A DNA stretch of 64,000 nucleotides, from assembly GCA_045536965.1 (NCBI GenBank), contig JAZSON010000025.1, positions 29,134 through 93,133 on the forward strand, given 5' to 3'. Under the pieces are notes generated by a model that made no database searches, was not told the origin of the DNA, and saw only the letters and a program-made list of their open reading frames with translations. Both the position numbers and the translations under genes were made by a program. Below, one piece after another: positions 25,337-32,929 of the stretch (position 1 is its first letter; the number at the start of each line of letters is the position of its first letter). This DNA is from UBA5448 sp045536965. GTDB taxonomy: Bacteria; Bacillota; Clostridia; Oscillospirales; SIG627.

Positions 25337-26407
25337 TTATTTTTCATTTTGCGGGACGGCTTTGGCAAGGACGTATTCCATTACTTTTTGTCCTTGCAGG
25401 GTGATACGGATGTATTCTTCGCCCCAGTCTTCGAGAAATGCTTTCACATCTTTGCCGTAATGCGTTGCTAATTCTGCGGCTTTTTCATCGAATTCCTCGG
25501 GGGTTAAAAGGAGATTTTCTTTTTCGGCAATGGCGTAAAAAGCGAATTCTTCTTTGACACGGCGAACACATACTTCGCGGATGTATTTTTCATAATCCGC
25601 TTCGGAGGCTTGGTAAAGGGTGGCGAGGAGCTCTGCCACCGTCATGTCGGATTTTTCGGCATACTCCTTGGTGGCATTCATTTCTTCTTCAAAATAATCT
25701 TCTACGCGCTCTTCGGGAACCGAGAAGGTGGCATTGTTCAGCACCTGATTCCAAACCGTATTTAAATCTTCCGAAACAGCGTTTTTTTCTTTGGTTTCGG
25801 CTAAATCTTTTTTCAGAGCGGCGGTGTACTCGTCGATTGTTTTGTATTCGGTCTTTTCTGCGATGAATGCATCTGTCAACTGCGGATAATTGTAGACGGT
25901 AATCTTGGTTACTTTGATGGTGAAGTCACATTTGAGACCTGCGTAAGCCGTTAAATAAAAGTCGGTGGGGAAGGTAAGATTGACCGTTTTGCTCTCCGAA
26001 ACTTTGAGCCCCAAAATGGCTTCTTCAAATCCGTCGATATAGCGATCGGCTTTTTCATCGGTTTCGGATGCGCCCAAAACCAAGGTTGCTTCGATGTTTT
26101 CTTTTGTAACGGTGGTTTCGTTGACGGCGGCGGAATAACTGACAGTGACTTCATCCCCCTTTTGCGCGGCGCGATCGGTGATGCTTTGGGGCGTTTTGTA
26201 CTTTTCCTGCAATTCCTTCAAAGCGTTTTCAATATCGGTTTCATTCACCTCGCGCTCTGCAGGTTTGTAGGAAATGCCGAGATACTGTCCGAGGGTGATG
26301 TGGTCGGAGAGGGTATAATCTCCGAGAGGATCCTCGGGACTTGCGCAAGAAACAGAGGAAAAAAGCAAAAACAAAACAAACAGTAAGGAGAAAATTCTTT
26401 TATTCAT
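25337..26407 (-). CDS. Trigger-factor-like peptidyl-prolyl isomerase lipoprotein
   Basis: The 356-residue protein has a lipoprotein signal ending FSSVSCAS (cysteine about 21). Residues about 55-170 resemble the trigger-factor FKBP domain (GDEVTVSYSAAVNE and GFEEAILGLKVSESKTVNLTFP). The remainder matches the helical trigger-factor C-terminal chaperone domain (SVPEERVEDYFEEEMNATKE). The ribosome-binding N-terminal domain is absent, which fits a chaperone working outside the membrane on exported proteins. The Asn-rich membrane protein gene lies upstream on the same strand, with a hairpin between. Confidence 0.88.
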   Translation of the reverse strand: MNKRIFSLLFVLFLLFSSVSCASPEDPLGDYTLSDHITLGQYLGISYKPAEREVNETDIENALKELQEKYKTPQSITDRAAQKGDEVTVSYSAAVNETTVTKENIEATLVLGASETDEKADRYIDGFEEAILGLKVSESKTVNLTFPTDFYLTAYAGLKCDFTIKVTKITVYNYPQLTDAFIAEKTEYKTIDEYTAALKKDLAETKEKNAVSEDLNTVWNQVLNNATFSVPEERVEDYFEEEMNATKEYAEKSDMTVAELLATLYQASEADYEKYIREVCVRRVKEEFAFYAIAEKENLLLTPEEFDEKAAELATHYGKDVKAFLEDWGEEYIRITLQGQKVMEYVLAKAVPQNEK

Positions 26408-26441
26408 ATTAAAATCCTTTTGAAAAAAATGGTTTGCGAGA

Positions 26442-26478
26442 GAAAATCAAAGGCGTTGCGTTTGTAGTGCAACGCCTT
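26442..26478 (-). terminator. Terminator of the Asn-rich gene
   Basis: On the minus strand AAGGCGTTGC pairs with GCAACGCCTT, followed by TGATTTTC. Part of the transcription may continue into the chaperone gene. Confidence 0.72.
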
Positions 26479-26492
26479 GTTTGCTGTGTTTA

Positions 26493-26840
26493 TCAGACCC
26501 AACCGTCAGTCCATCCATCGCCATCTTTATCGAATTGAGAATAATCGTTTCCGGGTGTTTGGTCGTTGTTATTATCGTTATTATTGTTGTTATCGTTGTT
26601 ATTGCTGTTATCGTTGTTATTGCTGTTGTTGCTGTTATCGTTGTTATCGTTATTGTTATTATTGTTGTTTTGGTTTTCTTGATCTTTGTCGTCGTCGGTT
26701 GAAGATTGGTTGTCTGACGAGGGAGTTTGAGGGTCGTCATTTTTTGTGGGGTCATCATTGCCGAAAACGATGACCAAAACGACAGCGGTGATCAGCAGCA
26801 GTATGGCAACCAATAAAGCAATTAGGCGGGTTTGGTTCAT
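26493..26840 (-). CDS. Membrane-anchored Asn-rich protein ending in DGDGWTDGWV
   Basis: The 115-residue protein starts at the ATG at 26840 behind GGAGG. Residues about 5-27 are a single hydrophobic helix. A low-complexity stalk of about 60 Asn, Asp and Ser residues follows, encoded by AAC/AAT/GAT triplets. The last ten residues, DGDGWTDGWV, preceded by DK, read like a truncated calcium-binding EF-type loop (DxDGDG) and are the same as the tail of the 44-residue peptide encoded at 27088-27222. I do not recognise a family. The helix has no cleavage motif, so the stalk probably displays the tail outside the cell. Confidence 0.8.
   Translation of the reverse strand: MNQTRLIALLVAILLLITAVVLVIVFGNDDPTKNDDPQTPSSDNQSSTDDDKDQENQNNNNNNNDNNDNSNNSNNNDNSNNNDNNNNNDNNNDQTPGNDYSQFDKDGDGWTDGWV
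26571..26690. repeat. Trinucleotide repeat coding the Asn/Asp stalk
   Basis: On the plus strand this tract is made of GTT, ATT and ATC triplets (codons AAC, AAT and GAT on the minus strand). Slippage here would change stalk length by whole residues without breaking the frame. Confidence 0.8.
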
Positions 26841-26870
26841 AGTTGTTGTACCTCCGTTTCTAACACGGAT

Positions 26871-26900
26871 ATAATAACACGACAGACATTGTTTTGTCAA
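26871..26900 (-). promoter_or_regulatory. Sigma-A promoter of the Asn-rich gene
   Basis: On the minus strand TTGACA (26900-26895) and TATTAT (26876-26871) are 18 bases apart. The -35 box covers a longer open frame upstream, which supports the start at 26840. Confidence 0.7.
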
Positions 26901-27026
26901 GCCGACCGAAGAGGAAAGAAAAGACAGTGGTCTTTGCTTTTTTGATAAAAGTATGTATTTTACTTATATGGAAAAGAATGGAGCGGCGGTGAAGAGCAAG
27001 GTGCGGATGAAATATCGGTAAGATAC

Positions 27027-27055
27027 TTGACAAGCGTTTTATTGTGTGTTATACT
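27027..27055 (+). promoter_or_regulatory. Sigma-A promoter of the 44-residue peptide gene
   Basis: TTGACA at 27027 and TATACT at 27050 are exactly 17 bases apart, about 30 bases before the start codon. Confidence 0.85.
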
Positions 27056-27087
27056 TGTATCAGTAAAATAAGGAGAGGGTTAGAACA

Positions 27088-27222
27088 ATGAAAGAAAAAT
27101 TGATGTATGAACAACCTATGATGCAGATCATCTCCTTTGATGAACCTGTTATGAAGATCAGCGGCATCGATTGGTCTCAGTGGGATCAGGATGGCGACGG
27201 ATGGACTGACGGTTGGGTCTGA
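27088..27222 (+). CDS. 44-residue peptide with YxxP-type leader and DGDGWTDGWV tail
   Basis: AGGAGAGGG stands eight bases before the ATG, a consensus promoter precedes it and a strong hairpin follows, so this short gene has its own complete transcription unit. The first half, MYEQPMMQIISFDEPVMKIS, resembles leader peptides with a YxxP motif, such as those recognised by RiPP precursor-recognition domains. The second half has four tryptophans (W-x2-W and W-x3-W) around a DxDGDG loop. The last ten residues equal those of the membrane protein encoded at 26493-26840; there are no cysteines. No maturation enzyme or exporter is next to it. A precursor or signalling peptide is a guess. Confidence 0.75.
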   Translation: MKEKLMYEQPMMQIISFDEPVMKISGIDWSQWDQDGDGWTDGWV

Positions 27223-27253
27223 TTTGATTTTGGACCGATGAAATAAAAAATAT

Positions 27254-27295
27254 TACCGAGAAGAATCAAAAAAGATTTTTCTCGGTATTTATTTT
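27254..27295 (+). terminator. Terminator of the 44-residue peptide gene
   Basis: TACCGAGAA and TTCTCGGTA form the stem around an A-rich loop and are followed by TTTATTTTG. Confidence 0.85.
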
Positions 27296-27314
27296 GCGTG
27301 TCATGCAGCAGGAA

Positions 27315-27342
27315 AGAAAAAGGCACCCCTCGGGGTGCCTTT
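27315..27342 (-). terminator. Terminator of the ispH-rpsA operon
   Basis: On the minus strand AGGCACCCC pairs with GGGGTGCCT and is followed by TTTTTC. Confidence 0.85.
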
Positions 27343-27352
27343 AAAAACGAAA

Positions 27353-29335
27353 TTATTCAGCAGCTTCGGTTTCGCCTGCGATTTCAACTTCTTCGGGAAC
27401 AATCAAAGCGCGAATGGAAAGGCTGACCTTTTTGGTATCGTAGTTGATGTCAATTACTTTGGCGGAAACGACATCCCCCACTTTAACCACTTCGGCAGCG
27501 TTGTTGACGTTTTTATCGGAAAGCTGAGAAATATGGATCAAACCGTCAACGCCGGGGATCAATTCGGCAAAAGCACCGAAGGAGGTCAAACCGACAATTT
27601 TGACTTCGGCGGTGTCGCCGACGCTGTATTTACCGGGGAGAATGACCCAGGGGTTTTCGTCTTCGCTCTTGTAGCCGAGGGAGATGCGACGGGTTTCGGG
27701 ATTGAATTCTTTGATATAAACGGTTACGGTGTCGCCGATGTTGACAACTTCGGTGGGATGCTTAATGCGCTTCCAAGAAAGTTCGGTGATGTGAACCATA
27801 CCGTCCACACAACCGAGATCCACGAATGCACCGTAATCGGTGATGGATTTGACAACGCCGGTGTACTGTTTGCCGACTTCGATTTCGCTCCAGAATTGAG
27901 CCTGCTGGGCTTTGCGTTCTGCTCTGGCCACGGCGCGGATAGAACCGACCACACGACGGCGAGAGGGATCCAAGGTAATGATGGTAAAGGAAACTTCTTT
28001 GCCCATCAGTTGGTTGAGAGAGCCATCCTTGGCGATGCCGCTTTGAGAAGCGGGAATAAATACGCGGATGCCTTTCCAGTTGACAACAACGCCGCTTTTG
28101 TTTGTTTCAAAAACTTTTGCGGTCAAAACATCACCGGATTCGTTTGCTTCAACGATTTTATCCCAGTTCTGATAGTTGTCGACTTTCTTTTTGGAGACTT
28201 GTACGGTTCCTTCTGCATCGTTAAACTTCTGCACCATAACGGTGATTTCATCACCGACTTTAAAGAGCTCGTGCAGATCTACGTTGGATTCATCCGTCAC
28301 CTCGTCCGAGGGAAGAATTCCGGTATGTTTGATGCCGAGATCCACGTGTATCTCATTTGGTAAAATGGAGGTGATGACACCGGTTACCCGCTCTCCCGTT
28401 ACCAAAGTGTGGAAAGAGTTGTCCAGCATTTCCTGGAAGCTCATTCCTTCTTCAACATTCTTAATTTCCGACATAGTACTTAGTACCTCCTCAATAATTC
28501 TGTCGGGCGTGGATGCTCCGGCAGTGATACCCACTGTCATTTTTGATTCCAGACTGCTTAAATCCAATTCGGCACAATTCTCAACCAACAGGGTGGGACA
28601 ATACTTCGACGTGATCTCGGCCAGCTTCTTTGTGTTCGAGCTTGCCTTGCCGCCGATGACGATCATCCTGTCGACCTTGCGTGCTATGGATGCAGCCTCA
28701 GATTGACGTTTTGCGGTAACGTAACATATTGTATCAAAAATTGTGAGATTTGTATATAGTTTTTTTAATTTTTCTAAAGATTTTTTCCATTCATCGATAT
28801 TTTGGGTGGTTTGTGCTAAAACGACCCACCGATTTTTGTTTGAATTTACCAATAAATTGGATGAATTTTCCAGTTCAGACGCGTTTTTACACACGAAATA
28901 TGTCGGTTTATCGGTATTTTGGATGCGGCTGACGATGGCTTCCACCTCGGGATGGGCCTGATCTCCGATGATGATGAACAGCGGATCGTCTTTATTTTGT
29001 TCGGTTTCGACGATGTGATGTATCTTCTTTACATAAGGGCAGGCGGTGTCGAGATAGGGGAGTGAGAGGGCGTTTAACCGCTGCTCGATTTCGGCTTTGA
29101 CACCGTGGGTCCTTAATATAACGATATCGGTTTCGGGGTTGAGGGTGGGCAGATCTTCTTCCTCTATGCAGGTGACGCCCCTTGCCTGTATATCACGCAA
29201 AAAATCGTCGTTGTGAATCAGGTGACCGAGCATAAAAATGCGTTTGTCACCCTTTTGGATTTGTTTTTCCAGCATTTCAACGGCTCGTTTGACACCGAAA
29301 CAAAATCCCGCGTATTCAGACAATACACATTTCAT
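27353..29335 (-). CDS. ispH: IspH fused to ribosomal protein S1 domains
   Basis: The 660-residue protein joins two enzymes known to be fused in many Clostridia. Residues about 1-285 are 4-hydroxy-3-methylbut-2-enyl diphosphate reductase, with the three iron-sulfur cysteines in GFCFGVKRAV, TACPYV and TICYVTAKRQ; it makes isoprenoid precursors. Residues about 305-645 hold four S1 RNA-binding repeats, of which the third and fourth (GVVKSITDYGAFVDLG and KIVGLTSFGAFAELIPG) are best conserved. The start overlaps the plsC stop by four bases. It is the last gene of the rpiR-flavoprotein-cmk-plsC operon. Confidence 0.96.
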   Translation of the reverse strand: MKCVLSEYAGFCFGVKRAVEMLEKQIQKGDKRIFMLGHLIHNDDFLRDIQARGVTCIEEEDLPTLNPETDIVILRTHGVKAEIEQRLNALSLPYLDTACPYVKKIHHIVETEQNKDDPLFIIIGDQAHPEVEAIVSRIQNTDKPTYFVCKNASELENSSNLLVNSNKNRWVVLAQTTQNIDEWKKSLEKLKKLYTNLTIFDTICYVTAKRQSEAASIARKVDRMIVIGGKASSNTKKLAEITSKYCPTLLVENCAELDLSSLESKMTVGITAGASTPDRIIEEVLSTMSEIKNVEEGMSFQEMLDNSFHTLVTGERVTGVITSILPNEIHVDLGIKHTGILPSDEVTDESNVDLHELFKVGDEITVMVQKFNDAEGTVQVSKKKVDNYQNWDKIVEANESGDVLTAKVFETNKSGVVVNWKGIRVFIPASQSGIAKDGSLNQLMGKEVSFTIITLDPSRRRVVGSIRAVARAERKAQQAQFWSEIEVGKQYTGVVKSITDYGAFVDLGCVDGMVHITELSWKRIKHPTEVVNIGDTVTVYIKEFNPETRRISLGYKSEDENPWVILPGKYSVGDTAEVKIVGLTSFGAFAELIPGVDGLIHISQLSDKNVNNAAEVVKVGDVVSAKVIDINYDTKKVSLSIRALIVPEEVEIAGETEAAE

Positions 29336-29982
29336 ACTTTTCGTTTACCTTCCGCTCTGATTTTTGCCTGTTCGTCCAGTTCCATGATGCGCGAGAAAAT
29401 CAGATTGGACGAAACGGCGAACTTTTCCACACCCTTGCCTTCGGTGTGAAATTCGCTCGGCATGATGGGATCGCCGTAGGTTATGTAGGTTTTACGGAAA
29501 ATTTTGACTTTGTAGGTTTTGGTGTAGATGGATACGGGTACGACCGGAACCTGCGAGCGGCAAACCAGCATGCCTGCACCGTGATACACCTTGGTTTTCC
29601 GAGGATCAACGCCCGGACAACGGGTACCTTGGGGGAAGAGGGCGATGATCTTTCCGTCTTTCAGAGCATGGAGAGCGGCGTATGCAGAAGAAATGTCACC
29701 CGAACCGCGGTCAACGGGGATCATGCCGAGGTGACGGCAGAACCAGCCGATGAGCGGCACCTTCAAAAGCTCTTTTTTGCCCATAAAGGTGAGTTGCGAA
29801 GTGAGATAGCTTCCGATCAAAATGGGATCCAGGTTGGAGAGGTGATTAGAGCAGACGATAAAAGGGCCCGCGGATGGTTGCTTTTCGGTTCCTGCGGCGT
29901 CTACACGGTAAAACAGCTTGGCGATCGGGGGGATGATTCCGTACCAGAAGCGATAAAAGCGGGACATATTATACTTTTTCAT
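29332..29982 (-). CDS. plsC: 1-acyl-sn-glycerol-3-phosphate acyltransferase
   Basis: The 216-residue membrane-associated enzyme acylates lysophosphatidic acid in phospholipid synthesis. The catalytic HX4D is in CSNHLSNLDPILIG (about residue 45) and the glycerol-phosphate-binding motif is FPQGTRCPG. GAGGAAA precedes the ATG at 29982, which overlaps the cmk gene by 14 bases. The cmk-plsC-ispH order is classic for Clostridia. Confidence 0.95.
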   Translation of the reverse strand: MKKYNMSRFYRFWYGIIPPIAKLFYRVDAAGTEKQPSAGPFIVCSNHLSNLDPILIGSYLTSQLTFMGKKELLKVPLIGWFCRHLGMIPVDRGSGDISSAYAALHALKDGKIIALFPQGTRCPGVDPRKTKVYHGAGMLVCRSQVPVVPVSIYTKTYKVKIFRKTYITYGDPIMPSEFHTEGKGVEKFAVSSNLIFSRIMELDEQAKIRAEGKRKV

Positions 29983-30652
29983 GTAGTTTTTCCTCGATGA
30001 TTTTCATGGCGGCCTGCAATGTTTGATCGGGGGTGAAGCCGCTGTTGTTTAACAGCACGGCATCTTCTGCCATTTTCAGGGGAGAGGCTGCGCGGGTTTC
30101 ATCGGATTTATCGCGCTTTTCCATGTCATCTTCCACTGTTTTCAAATCGACCGATTGGCCTTTGTTTTTCAGTTCGGCAAATCTGCGTCCTGCGCGGTCG
30201 TCGCGGTCGGCGGTCAGGAAAATCTTTACCTGTGCGTTCGGGAGAATGCTTGTGCCGATGTCGCGGCCGTCCATGACGCAGGAATTGTTTGCGGCGATGG
30301 AATGCTGCGCGGATAAAAGAAAGGCGCGTACTTCGGGAACTGCGCTGACCTTGGAGGCGGCTGCCGACACTTCGGCGGTGCGGATAAGAGCGGTCACGTC
30401 CTCACCGTTGACCAAAACGATCTGATTGCCGTCTTTGTGGGTCAGGGTGACCGACAGACCGTCGAGCATGGCGATGACGGCCGCGGTGTCTTCGGGGTTT
30501 ACCGAGCGGGAAAGCGCGGTGTAGGCAATCGAACGGTAGAGCGCCCCCGTGTCGACATATAAAATGCCCATGGTGCGGGCAACGTTTTTGGCGAGGGTGG
30601 ATTTTCCTGCGCCTGCAGGACCGTCGATGGCGATGTGAATGATGGATGACAT
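29969..30652 (-). CDS. cmk: Cytidylate kinase
   Basis: The 227-residue kinase phosphorylates CMP and dCMP. It has the P-loop DGPAGAGKST at about residue 9, DTGALYRSIAY as the CMP-binding region, MDGRDIGTSILPNA as the conserved central motif, and the LID-like RAGRRFAELK. It lies six bases after the flavoprotein gene and overlaps plsC. Confidence 0.96.
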   Translation of the reverse strand: MSSIIHIAIDGPAGAGKSTLAKNVARTMGILYVDTGALYRSIAYTALSRSVNPEDTAAVIAMLDGLSVTLTHKDGNQIVLVNGEDVTALIRTAEVSAAASKVSAVPEVRAFLLSAQHSIAANNSCVMDGRDIGTSILPNAQVKIFLTADRDDRAGRRFAELKNKGQSVDLKTVEDDMEKRDKSDETRAASPLKMAEDAVLLNNSGFTPDQTLQAAMKIIEEKLHEKV

Positions 30653-30658
30653 ATTAAA

Positions 30659-31891
30659 TTAAACCTCGTTTTCTTGCGTGATCCCCTTGGCTGCCGCAAA
30701 AGCGGTTGCAAAGGCGATTTGCAAATTATAGCCGCCCGTCAGGGCGTCAACATCTAAAATTTCACCTGCAAAATAAAGACCGGGTACGATTTTGGATTCC
30801 ATGGTACGGGGATCGACCTCACGAACCGAAATGCCGCCTGCGGTGATGATGGCTTCGTCAATGGGAGCGGTACCGGTTACCGTCAAACGAAACGCTTTTA
30901 AATTTTCACAGATGATTTCCCGCTCCTCTTTGGTGATCGAATGCACTTTTTTATGGGGGTCGATACCAACGCGACGGATGAATATCGGTATCATGGCCGA
31001 GGGGAGAAGCGCCGAAAGGGCATTGGAAAAATCGCGATTTTGCGCCGAAGAAAAGTCGCGGAGTACGCGGGCCCGAAGGGTGTCCATATCAAGGGCGGGC
31101 TTTAAATCGATGGATGCTTCGATGGGATATTCGATGTTTTTTAAATAAGCCGAGGCCGAAAGCACCAAAGGACCGCTGATGCCGAAATGGGTAAACAACA
31201 TTTCGCCCTGCTCAAAAAAGAGGGGCTTTTTGCCCTTTTTTGCGGGAAATGTAAGGGAAACATTTTTGAGAGAAAGCCCCATCATTTTGGCGCAATCGTT
31301 TTCTGCACAGACAAGCGGCACCAAAGAGGGCGTGGGATCAATCACGGTGTGTCCCAAATGGGCGGCAAAACGGTATCCGTCACCGCGTGAGCCTGTTTTG
31401 GGGTAGGACATACCACCCGTGGCGATCAGAACGCGGTCGAATGTATGGCGGGTAGCATCTTGCAAAATGACGGTAAAGCGACCGTTTTCCGCTTCTACTC
31501 CGATCACCTTACGGTGATCCTTTTTGGCTTTTGCGGCATGGCGGGTGAGCAGCGAAACTACATCGGCTGCGCGATCGCTGACAGGAAATACCCGTCGGCC
31601 GCGCTCGGTTTTTAACGCAAGTCCGCGGGACTGAAAAAAGCGAATGGTTTCGGATGGCGGAAACTGCGAGAGGGCTGCGTATAAAAAGCGGGGATTGGTG
31701 ACAATGTTTTCCATACATTCGGCGGGCGTGCAATCATTGGTTACATTGCATCTGCCCTTTCCCGTGATGAAAAGCTTGGCACCCATACGGGCATTTTGTT
31801 CGAAGAGAGTGACGATGGCATTTTTTTCTGCGGCAAATCCTGCGGCCATCATGCCTGCCGCGCCTCCGCCGATGATTGCGACGGTAAGCAT
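30659..31891 (-). CDS. HI0933/YhiN-family NAD(P)/FAD-dependent oxidoreductase
   Basis: The 410-residue flavoprotein has an N-terminal dinucleotide-binding motif VAIIGGGAAGMMAAG, the family signature GKGRCNVTN at about residue 45, and the C-terminal FAD motif PGLYFAGEILDVDALTGGYNLQ (quoted only in part as a motif). Members are often annotated as aminoacetone oxidases, but most have no proven substrate. The start codon overlaps the stop of the RpiR-type regulator (TGATG), so the two are coupled. In many Clostridia this gene sits beside cmk, as here. Confidence 0.9.
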   Translation of the reverse strand: MLTVAIIGGGAAGMMAAGFAAEKNAIVTLFEQNARMGAKLFITGKGRCNVTNDCTPAECMENIVTNPRFLYAALSQFPPSETIRFFQSRGLALKTERGRRVFPVSDRAADVVSLLTRHAAKAKKDHRKVIGVEAENGRFTVILQDATRHTFDRVLIATGGMSYPKTGSRGDGYRFAAHLGHTVIDPTPSLVPLVCAENDCAKMMGLSLKNVSLTFPAKKGKKPLFFEQGEMLFTHFGISGPLVLSASAYLKNIEYPIEASIDLKPALDMDTLRARVLRDFSSAQNRDFSNALSALLPSAMIPIFIRRVGIDPHKKVHSITKEEREIICENLKAFRLTVTGTAPIDEAIITAGGISVREVDPRTMESKIVPGLYFAGEILDVDALTGGYNLQIAFATAFAAAKGITQENEV

Positions 31892-32748
31892 CAGTTGCTT
31901 TCATACACGCCGTGGGTATTCCAGAGCGTCTCCAATTCTTCTAATTTTTGCAGAATGGAACTTTCTTTTTTCTTGCCGATGGCCACCAACAGCGCGTTGA
32001 CCACGCACATGGAGGTGTCGAGGGAGGAAGAGAGGGATGACATGGCGGTTTTTGCAAGGAGACAATAATCCGAAAGTGGCAAGAGGGGGGAATAGACCGA
32101 GTCGGTAATGCTGACGACGGCGGCGTTCCTCTTTTTGGCAAAATCAACGGCGCGGATGACACGCTTGGAATAGCGGGGGAGGGAAAAGGCGAGCAGTACA
32201 TCGTTTTCTTGAATATGTATCAACTGTTCGAAAATGCCATCGTTGTGCGCCGAGGTGATGTTTTTCACGTTATCCAACACCTGACCGAGTGTGTAGGAGA
32301 AAGAAAGCGCAAGAGGGGAGGCGTTGCGCACACCGATGACATAGATGTTTTGGGCATTGCAAAGCGCATCGACGGCACCGCGAAAGACCTCTCTGTCGAT
32401 GGAGGCAAGGGTGCTGTTGAGCGCATCGATATCGGCAGTTAAAGAACGCTCGAGTACATCGTGGTCTCCGAGCATGGTATTGATCATGGAAAGACGTTGA
32501 ACGGCGGTCATGCGGTTATAAACCGTGTCCTGCAAGTACGAGGCAAGCGCGGGATAGCCATCGAAACCCATTTCACTGGCAAAGCGTACAACGGTAGATT
32601 CGGACACCCCTGTTTCGTGGGCAAGACGGGCGGCGGTCATAAAGGCCGCTTTTTCGTAATGCTCGATGAGATAAGAGGCGATCGCTTTTTGGGATTTGGA
32701 AAGGGTGTGAAATGAATCCCGGAGGATTGCCAATAAATTTTGATACAT
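31891..32748 (-). CDS. MurR/RpiR-family transcriptional regulator
   Basis: The 285-residue regulator has an N-terminal helix-turn-helix of the RpiR type (AARLAHETGVSESTVVRFAS) and a C-terminal SIS domain that binds phosphosugars (NIYVIGVRNASPLALSFSY and ENDVLLAFSLPRYSKRVI). CGGAGG precedes the ATG. As first gene of the operon leading into cmk and ispH-rpsA it probably controls its own transcription; a phosphosugar ligand is inferred from the fold. Confidence 0.93.
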   Translation of the reverse strand: MYQNLLAILRDSFHTLSKSQKAIASYLIEHYEKAAFMTAARLAHETGVSESTVVRFASEMGFDGYPALASYLQDTVYNRMTAVQRLSMINTMLGDHDVLERSLTADIDALNSTLASIDREVFRGAVDALCNAQNIYVIGVRNASPLALSFSYTLGQVLDNVKNITSAHNDGIFEQLIHIQENDVLLAFSLPRYSKRVIRAVDFAKKRNAAVVSITDSVYSPLLPLSDYCLLAKTAMSSLSSSLDTSMCVVNALLVAIGKKKESSILQKLEELETLWNTHGVYESN

Positions 32749-32790
32749 CTTAACCTCCGAATTTTTTCATGCGCAACTATATGTATGCAT

Positions 32791-32819
32791 ATTCTAACAC
32801 AGTGAAAATAAAATAGCAA
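32791..32819 (-). promoter_or_regulatory. Sigma-A promoter of the rpiR-cmk-plsC-ispH operon
   Basis: On the minus strand TTGCTA (32819-32814) and TAGAAT (32796-32791) are 17 bases apart. Confidence 0.65.
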
Positions 32820-32864
32820 GAGGAAGCCTTTGAAAAAATATGTAAGAAGAATTGCAAAAAAATA

Positions 32865-32893
32865 TTTACAGTGCCGAAAAATGTTGGTATAAT
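32865..32893 (+). promoter_or_regulatory. Sigma-A promoter of the single-span membrane protein gene
   Basis: TTTACA at 32865 and TATAAT at 32888 are 17 bases apart. Confidence 0.72.
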
Positions 32894-32929
32894 ATAAAAA
32901 CAACCCTTTTGGGAAAGGAGGCGAATGGA

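Noticed and set aside
27335..28363. 342-codon frame antisense to the S1 domains of ispH-rpsA
   Set aside because: The opposite strand holds a clear multi-domain protein; the repeats seen in this frame are reflections of the S1 repeats.
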